Positions 1 to 5,400 of a stretch of DNA of 5,988 nucleotides are shown piece after piece. This stretch comes from UMGS1908 sp045588795 (GTDB lineage: Bacteria; Bacillota; Clostridia; Christensenellales; UBA1242): NCBI GenBank assembly GCA_045588795.1, contig JAZNEY010000089.1:1-5988 (forward strand). Direction: 5' to 3'. Every line of letters begins with the position of its first letter. The first letter of the stretch is position 1. The notes beneath the pieces are model-generated. The model was not told where the DNA came from and did no database searches. It was given only the letters and a program-made list of their open reading frames with translations. Position numbers and translations under genes: made by a program.

Positions 1-12
1 AGAATATGCCAT
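1..12 (-). CDS. Possible start of a further minus-strand gene, cut by the window edge
   Basis: An ATG at 12-10 opens a frame reading Met-Ala-Tyr-Ser before the window ends. A weak Shine-Dalgarno-like GCAGGT (plus-strand 18-23) lies 5 nt upstream. A good promoter (74-103) sits about 60 nt upstream with no other start favoured in between, which is the main reason for suggesting a gene here. Four codons give no information on product, and the start could equally lie outside the window. Confidence 0.3.
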
Positions 13-27
13 ATTTTACCTGCTGTT

Positions 28-47
28 TTGTTATGAAGTGATAACAA
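28..47. repeat. Inverted repeat in the leader of the left-edge transcript
   Basis: TTGTTAT at 28-34 and ATAACAA at 41-47 are perfect 7-bp complements around a 6-nt centre. The repeat lies between the inferred transcription start (about 67) and the candidate start codon at 12. It could be a repressor operator or a small leader hairpin. It has no T-run, so it is not a terminator. A chance occurrence in AT-rich DNA cannot be excluded. Confidence 0.35.
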
Positions 48-73
48 TAATGTTGTCCTATGCTTATTGGATT

Positions 74-103
74 ATTATAACAAACTTTGGGTGTGTATGT
101 AAA
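74..103 (-). promoter_or_regulatory. Sigma70-type promoter firing toward the left edge
   Basis: On the minus strand a TTTACA -35 box (98-103, 5 of 6 matches to consensus) is followed after an 18-bp spacer by a perfect TATAAT -10 box (74-79). Transcription would begin near position 67 and run off the left edge. Its place just downstream of the trmL terminator fits the start of a new transcription unit. Confidence 0.65.
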
Positions 104-125
104 ACAAAATTTTACAATAAAAATT

Positions 126-158
126 AAAAAACTATGACAAATATTTGCCATAGTTTTT
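126..158 (-). terminator. Rho-independent terminator of the lysS-trmL transcript
   Basis: Arms at 127-136 (AAAAACTATG) and 149-158 (CATAGTTTTT) form a 10-bp perfect stem. The inner part (CAAATATTTG, 138-147) is itself palindromic and may extend the stem past one mismatch. On the minus strand the hairpin is followed by a T-run and a further T-rich stretch. It starts 8 bp past the trmL stop codon. The A-run on the other side could let it work on the opposite strand too, but no plus-strand gene is visible. Confidence 0.8.
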
Positions 159-166
159 GATTGATT

Positions 167-655
167 TTAGTCTATTCTGCCAGTTAGATTTCCGGTGCTT
201 TTTAAGTTGTTAAAATTGTTTTGTTTTAAAGCCTCATATAAGATAATTGCAACAGAGTTAGATAGGTTTAAACTTCTTGCGTTTGGGGTCATTGGTATTC
301 TTATGCAATCATCTAAATGCTGTTTTAGTAAACTTTCACGAATTCCAAAACTTTCCTTTCCAAAGACTATGAAACAATCTTTGGGATAGGTAACATCTGC
401 GTAAGTCTTGCTGGATTTTGTGCTTGCAAAATAGAATTTTTTATCTTTGTTCGCCTCGAAAATTTCTTCAAAACTATCAACAACCGTAAAGTCTGCTTCT
501 TTCAAGTAATCCATTCCGGCTCTTTTGAAATGCTTGTCATCAAGCACAAAGCCAAGTGGCTTTACCATATAAAGTTTTGTGTTGGTCGCCATACAGGTTC
601 TTATTATGTTTCCAGCATTTTGAGGAATTTCAGGCTCTATTAATACAATGTTCAT
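167..655 (-). CDS. trmL: tRNA (cytidine/uridine(34)-2'-O)-methyltransferase, TrmL/CspR type
   Basis: This 162-residue protein belongs to the SPOUT (SpoU/TrmH) superfamily of SAM-dependent RNA methyltransferases. Family members of this size methylate the ribose 2'-OH of the wobble nucleotide (position 34) in leucine tRNAs, working as dimers in the cytoplasm. Three family motifs are visible. Motif 1 is PQNAGNIIRT (11-20), with the conserved Asn and Arg. Motif 2 is VFGKESFG (97-104), with the conserved FG-x-E. Motif 3 is RIPMTPNARSLNLSNSVAI (119-137), which forms the knotted SAM-binding site. There is no N-terminal RNA-binding extension, as expected for TrmL rather than TrmH or RlmB. The ATG at 655 puts motif 1 at the usual distance from the N-terminus and has a weak AGAAG Shine-Dalgarno sequence 8 nt upstream. 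It lies 21 nt after the lysyl-tRNA synthetase stop with no promoter between, so the two are probably co-transcribed. It ends in TAA just before a hairpin terminator. Confidence 0.93.
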   Translation of the reverse strand: MNIVLIEPEIPQNAGNIIRTCMATNTKLYMVKPLGFVLDDKHFKRAGMDYLKEADFTVVDSFEEIFEANKDKKFYFASTKSSKTYADVTYPKDCFIVFGKESFGIRESLLKQHLDDCIRIPMTPNARSLNLSNSVAIILYEALKQNNFNNLKSTGNLTGRID

Positions 656-663
656 AAATTGTT

Positions 664-668
664 CTTCT
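664..668 (-). promoter_or_regulatory. Weak ribosome binding site of trmL
   Basis: AGAAG on the minus strand lies 8 nt before the trmL ATG, inside the 21-nt gap after lysS. It matches the anti-Shine-Dalgarno poorly compared with the AAGGAG in front of lysS. This suggests lower translation of trmL or dependence on ribosomes finishing lysS, which is an inference. Confidence 0.45.
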
Positions 669-676
669 TTGTAAAA

Positions 677-2254
677 TTAGAAATTTAATAAGTTTAAGTA
701 CATTTCTTTGTTTAGTGCGCCAAGGAATAAGTATAGTCTTGGGCCAGCCTCTTTTCCAATCAACAACATATATACATTTTGGAAGAACTTTCTTTGGAAT
801 GGTTGGTTTTCTTTGTCTTTGAGTCCCTCTTGTTTTGGTATGTCATATAGTAATTGTTGTAAATCTTCAAGTGCAATTTCTTCGCTTGAAAGTTTATTGT
901 AAAGAGTCTTGATATCTTCTTGCTCTCTTTGTGGAAGAGATGCAAAATATTCTTCATTTTTGGTTTCAAGTAGGGTGGAAATGCTTTCTGGGGAATAAGT
1001 CTTTGCCCAGTACTCTATGCGAGAAAGTCTTGATAATAAATCTTCTTTGTCAACATTTGGGTCAATTTTTTTGTATAGAGTATATAATAGGTTAGGCTCA
1101 AAGTTTACAATTGCACCAAGTGAGAATAAAAGTTGAGCAGATACAGTGCTTGGTTTTAATTCCTCTCTGCCATAGCGAACATATCGCATAATCTCTTTTA
1201 TGTTTTGTGGGCAAGTCTCGGTAAATGATGCGGATAGGCTTCTGTCAAACTCGTGGTATTGACGAAGAATCTCTTCATCAAAGCAGAATTGCCAGCTTTG
1301 TCTTGCTGGAACTTTTGAATATAACCATAAAATCATTTCTGGTGGGCAAACTTTTAACAGTTCTGCTGGTGTGATTGATGTTCCGCTTGAACTGCTCATT
1401 TTTCCGCCACCACCTTTGATTCCGATAAATTCATACATTACAAAGTCTGGGGCAGTGTAGTTGTATACTTTATCAACTATAATTTTTCCAACAGTGTATG
1501 AACTACCCTCAGTTCCGTGGTCCTTTCCACCTGGCTCAAAAGTTACTTTTTCTTCGTTCCAACGCATTGGCCAGTCGGCTTTCCAAACAAGTTTGATGTT
1601 GTGGTAGTCGCGTACATTTACTGTATCGTGGTGTCCACATTTACATTCATAGGTAATAGTTTCACAGGTGTCGCTTACATTTGTTACTGTTGTTGAATCT
1701 CTGCCACACTTTTCACAATATACAGCAATTGGTACATATGATTCTCTGCCCTCTTCGGTTGCTTCTTGACTTTTGTACTCATAAAGGATATCATAGATGG
1801 TTTTTCTTTCTTTTAGTGCTTGAATGATTCCGTCATCATATCTGCCTTTTCTGTACTCTTGTGCTTGGGTGATAAATTCACACTCAATTCCAAATTGTTT
1901 TACTGCATCTTTGAATTGCTCCTCAAAGTGTTCAGCGTATGAAGAATGGCAACCATATGGGTCTGGTATATCTGCATATGGTGTTCCAATGTATTTGTCG
2001 TAACTGTCTCCAACAACTTGTTTTACTGCAAATGGAACTTTCCTTAAGCGGTCAAAGTTGTCAAACGACATTATAAATCTTGATTTCTTTCCCGCCATTT
2101 TTAGTCCAATATGAACAAAATAACTGGTTAAAAATTCTCTGAAATTTCCAATGTGTATTGGTCCTGATGGACTGATTCCTGCGGCGCAGGTAAATTCTTC
2201 TTTGCCCGGGTTTTCGTTAATTAATTTTTGTACGGCTTCATCTATCCAAAGCAT
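677..2254 (-). CDS. lysS: Lysyl-tRNA synthetase, class I (lysine--tRNA ligase)
   Basis: This 525-residue enzyme activates lysine with ATP and transfers it to tRNA-Lys in the cytoplasm. It is the class I (Rossmann-fold, archaeal-type) LysRS, not the class II enzyme found in most bacteria. The nucleotide-binding HIGN motif is at 34-37 within SGPIHIGNFRE. The second signature is KMSSS at 285-289 after a Gly-rich stretch, followed by Ser-Gly-Thr. Family-typical blocks lie between: KADWPMRW (225-232) and GGKDHG (242-247). Cysteines at 180, 183, 204 and 206 (CxxC...CxC, with His 208/209 nearby) look like a zinc ribbon in the insertion domain. The C-terminal third (about 350-525) is helix-rich, as expected for the anticodon-binding cage. 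Length is normal for the family. The ATG at 2254 is set by a strong AAGGAG 8 nt upstream. It is the first gene of a two-gene unit with trmL. No T-box leader is present. Whether this organism also has a class II LysRS cannot be seen here. Confidence 0.96.
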   Translation of the reverse strand: MLWIDEAVQKLINENPGKEEFTCAAGISPSGPIHIGNFREFLTSYFVHIGLKMAGKKSRFIMSFDNFDRLRKVPFAVKQVVGDSYDKYIGTPYADIPDPYGCHSSYAEHFEEQFKDAVKQFGIECEFITQAQEYRKGRYDDGIIQALKERKTIYDILYEYKSQEATEEGRESYVPIAVYCEKCGRDSTTVTNVSDTCETITYECKCGHHDTVNVRDYHNIKLVWKADWPMRWNEEKVTFEPGGKDHGTEGSSYTVGKIIVDKVYNYTAPDFVMYEFIGIKGGGGKMSSSSGTSITPAELLKVCPPEMILWLYSKVPARQSWQFCFDEEILRQYHEFDRSLSASFTETCPQNIKEIMRYVRYGREELKPSTVSAQLLFSLGAIVNFEPNLLYTLYKKIDPNVDKEDLLSRLSRIEYWAKTYSPESISTLLETKNEEYFASLPQREQEDIKTLYNKLSSEEIALEDLQQLLYDIPKQEGLKDKENQPFQRKFFQNVYMLLIGKEAGPRLYLFLGALNKEMYLNLLNF

Positions 2255-2262
2255 TTTAGTTT

Positions 2263-2268
2263 CTCCTT
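2263..2268 (-). promoter_or_regulatory. Shine-Dalgarno sequence of lysS
   Basis: AAGGAG on the minus strand lies 8 nt before the ATG at 2254. It matches the Firmicutes-type anti-Shine-Dalgarno well and fixes the start of the lysyl-tRNA synthetase. Confidence 0.8.
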
Positions 2269-2282
2269 TTCTTGTAATAGTT

Positions 2283-2296
2283 TATAGTTTACTATA
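2283..2296. repeat. 14-bp palindrome over the lysS -10 region
   Basis: TATAGT (2283-2288) and ACTATA (2291-2296) are inverted around a TT centre, exactly over the proposed -10 box. A tandem direct repeat of ATAGTTT (2277-2283 and 2284-2290) overlaps it. This could be an operator, or simply AT-rich low complexity. The sequence alone does not decide. Confidence 0.35.
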
Positions 2297-2314
2297 TTTC
2301 TCTCATTTTTGCAA
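2286..2314 (-). promoter_or_regulatory. Probable promoter of the lysS-trmL unit
   Basis: On the minus strand TTGCAA (2309-2314, 4 of 6 matches to the -35 consensus) is followed by a 17-bp spacer and TAAACT (2286-2291, 4 of 6 to the -10 consensus). The inferred start near 2279 gives a leader of about 25 nt that contains the Shine-Dalgarno sequence. Such a short leader leaves no room for a T-box or riboswitch. The boxes are only moderate, but the position between an upstream terminator and the gene is right. Confidence 0.5.
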
Positions 2315-2350
2315 GTAGGAGAGAGGGGTTTTTTCTAAATATATTTATAT

Positions 2351-2390
2351 AAAAAATAGACAATGCGTATACTTTACATTGTCTATTTTT
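2351..2390 (-). terminator. Strong hairpin terminator of the surface-protein gene, possibly bidirectional
   Basis: Arms at 2352-2365 and 2377-2390 are perfect 14-bp complements (core AATAGACAATG / CATTGTCTATT) around an 11-nt loop. On the minus strand the hairpin ends in a run of six T, the expected form of a Rho-independent terminator. It begins 18 bp past the TAG stop of the upstream gene and isolates it from lysS. The mirrored A- and T-runs would also allow termination on the plus strand. Confidence 0.88.
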
Positions 2391-2408
2391 ATTTGTTAAT
2401 GTTGTTTT

Positions 2409-5400
2409 CTATACGAAACCACGAGTATCATCATCTCCTGACTCAACTTTGTTTCTTAGTTTTGGAAGTTTTCCGTGCTTTCTTAGAACTTTTACTCTGG
2501 TGAATACAAGAGCAAATACGATTGCACCTACTAAAAGTAGTGAAGATAGGGCAGCAAATAGGATTTCAAGTGTTTTGTCCTCTGGTTCAATTTCCTCTTC
2601 TTTTTCTTCTTTTTCTTCGGTTTTTCTGTTGTCTGCGTATGCTTTGAATTCTTCTTCGCTGTCAATGGACTCTGTTTCTGAAGTAAATGTGCTTTCTTCA
2701 ATTGTTGTTAGTGCTACACTATCAATAATAACTTCGCCACTTGCGTTTAGTAATTCAACATAGTAATTTGTTTTCAAAACCTTTTCGCCTGTTGCAATGT
2801 ACATTGTGTATGTTTGGAAATCTTCTGACTTAATGCTTAATGTTTGTTCAAGATTTGTAAATCTTAAAGTTGCACTAGTGCCCTCTGCAAGTCCTTTTGC
2901 TTTTGCAACAACAGTGAATTTATAATATTTTGAAGATGAAAGTGAAAGTTTCTCTGTTGGTGTTGCTGTTGTTGATTGTCCATCACCATTTTTAATAACT
3001 AACACATATGGAGTAGTTGCACTTTCATAAATGTAATCAGCAAGAGCTTCTTTATTTGTTGATGTGTCAAGAATTGTAAGGCTTCCTGTTGATTGTTCTG
3101 ATTTTTCAACTGAGCCCGGTACGTAGTGTCCATTTCCAAGGCTTTCGCCAAGGCTTACGAAATTTTCGTTTCCAAGGTTGATTAATGAAATCAACTCGCT
3201 TTCTCTTTCGCTTACAGTCTTATCTGTTGTAAGTTTTGAGAATTTGTTTGTTGTAGAACTTTTAATTGTTGCTGTTTTGAATAAAACTGTGCCAGTTGTA
3301 GAATCTTCGTGCGAGCCATAAACAATTTCAAGTTTTAATTCGTTTGCAAAGATTCCATTATTTACATAGAATGAAATTGTTTGCCAGTTGTTTGCTTCAT
3401 CAACTAGTGCTTTCTTTGTGATTGTTTGTGAAGCTAAAACTTTATCAGATGAATTTAATAAATTAACAACCAACTCACCTTCAAATTTTTCATCAACATA
3501 TGCATAAAGTGATACAAGTTTGCAAGTAGATGCTGAAATTGAGAATGATGGGGAAGTATATTTTATTTGCATATTTTCAATGAATGCTGTTCCACTCAAT
3601 CCGTTTTTAACACTGTTTATTGCAAGATAGTTTTCGTATACATTGCTTGGGTTAATGTATGAAGCCCCATTTGTTCCAAGTATTGTTTCATTGTAGTTGT
3701 GTCCGTTAACGATTCCGTGATGGAATTTATTGTCCTCAAGACTTTTGTTGTTTAGTTTGAATGACTTATATAAATCGCTTTTAAAGCAATCTTCTTTCTC
3801 ATCAAACGAGAATGTAACATCTCTTGCAACAACAATTTTCTCTGTGGCTTCAATTGTTTCGTGTCCAACATATTCAATTACTAATGTGTATCCTGTACCT
3901 AAATTTTCATTTATATATCTGTTATGGTTAGATGGGTCTCTTGTGAATTCTGTTTCGTTATAAATGTATGTATCGCCCTCAATTGGTGCTGGAAGGTCAA
4001 TTATTTCTACATCTGAGAATTGAACACCGTGTTCATCATAAGTTGAGTAATGATATCTGTATGGTGTGTAAACATATGTGTCAACTGTATCATCTAATTC
4101 ATCATAGAAGGTTTTGCCATCATATGTTATACTTCTTGTTTCACTGCTGTCATCAGTTGTGAATGTTTCGTTGTTTATGATTGAAGAGTATGAGTTATCT
4201 GATGCATCCATATGATATTTATAAACATCAGTTAAAACTGTAATTGATTCTGTCCATTCACTTGGGTTATATAATTCATTAAAGTCGTTTTCCTTTGTTT
4301 GAACAAGGTTAAAGTGACCATTCTTGATTGTTTCAGTTGGTAGGGAAGTTGTTAGAGACAACTTTGTTCCATCTGTGTCGTTGTATTGTGAACTTGAAAC
4401 TTTTTCAATTGTGAAGTGGTCAAACATAAAACTTGATTCTTTTGGAATTGAAATTGTAAGCCAAGCCTCTGTTGTGTAAATTGGGCAAGCCTCAATGTAA
4501 AGAGTTGTTTCTTTCCAGTAGTTATTTAGAGGTAGGTCGCTGTCTGAACCGTGTTTTGAATCATAAGGATTTACCTTTAATTCTTTTGTTGTACTTGTTT
4601 TAGAGTTTAGTGTTGCGTTTAAGTAAATTGTAAACTCTTTATCTGAAACTTTTTCTTGTTCATAATCACTTCTTGACCAAACAGAAAGTTTATAGTATGT
4701 GAATGGTTCAATCTCTGTCTTTTTAGAAACAAGTGTTACGGTTTTGCTTCCATAGTTATCTACTGTCAAAATTGAATTTGTGTTATCTCCAAAAGTTGCA
4801 GGTAGGTCGGTTGTTTCTTCTTCATTTTGAATTTTAATTTCTGTGCCGTCCATTCCGCCATCTCTGTTTTCAATTGACCAACCACTTTCGTGAAATTCAG
4901 AAATTCCATTGAAACTTGAAATGATTTGGAATGAATTTGCTCCAAGACCTCTGTAATCTGCAATCTTTAGGTTTGGTTCGCTTCCTTGTCTGTCATATGC
5001 TGAAAGGTAGGTTGCATATTGGATTTTTTCAACCTTTGCATCATCAAAATAAACAATTCCGCTTGATTTTGTGTCTTTGCCACCAAGTGATAAGCATAGG
5101 TTTGCTCTGTATTTTCCAGCGTTATCTTCATTGTATCCTGTGCTTACATATATTTCATATTTTGTCCAACCCTTGTTGTTTCCAGTGCCATCTAGGGTAA
5201 TAGTTTCGCCAAGTGTGTCGTTTACCCAAGTGTCAGTTTCGCCATCTAATAAATAAGTGTATGTAACTTCGCCCTCTTCATAATCTGTATCTGCTTGAAG
5301 TGCGTCTGCTATATCTTTATAAAAATATGTTGTGCTACCGCCCGCTGAAACTTTTTTGTAAACATAAATGTTGTCATTGCCTGATTGTGTTGATGTTATG

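Noticed and set aside
195..389. Plus-strand open frame opposite trmL
   Set aside because: It lies wholly inside a confidently identified minus-strand gene, lacks a ribosome binding site and encodes no recognisable domain.
760..969. Minus-strand frame of 69 codons within lysS
   Set aside because: It overlaps the lysyl-tRNA synthetase in another frame, is Lys/Ser-rich without a domain, and has no independent promoter or ribosome binding site.
2298..2336. Possible plus-strand terminator (CTCTC / GAGAG followed by a T-run)
   Set aside because: The stem is about 5-6 bp with a long loop, and no plus-strand gene lies upstream. It overlaps the lysS promoter, which explains the region better.
2255..2350. 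T-box or lysine riboswitch ahead of lysS
   Set aside because: The leader from the inferred start is only about 25 nt and the whole gap to the upstream terminator is under 100 nt. No T-box sequence or antiterminator pair is present.
2581..2630. TTCTTCTTTTTCTTC-like low-complexity repeat
   Set aside because: It is the coding sequence of the Glu/Lys-rich spacer of the surface protein. It has no regular unit that would suggest a CRISPR or structured repeat.
2449..2763. Plus-strand open frame of 104 codons opposite the C-terminus of the surface protein
   Set aside because: It is a Ser/Phe-rich antisense shadow of the acidic spacer and transmembrane helix, with no supporting start signal.
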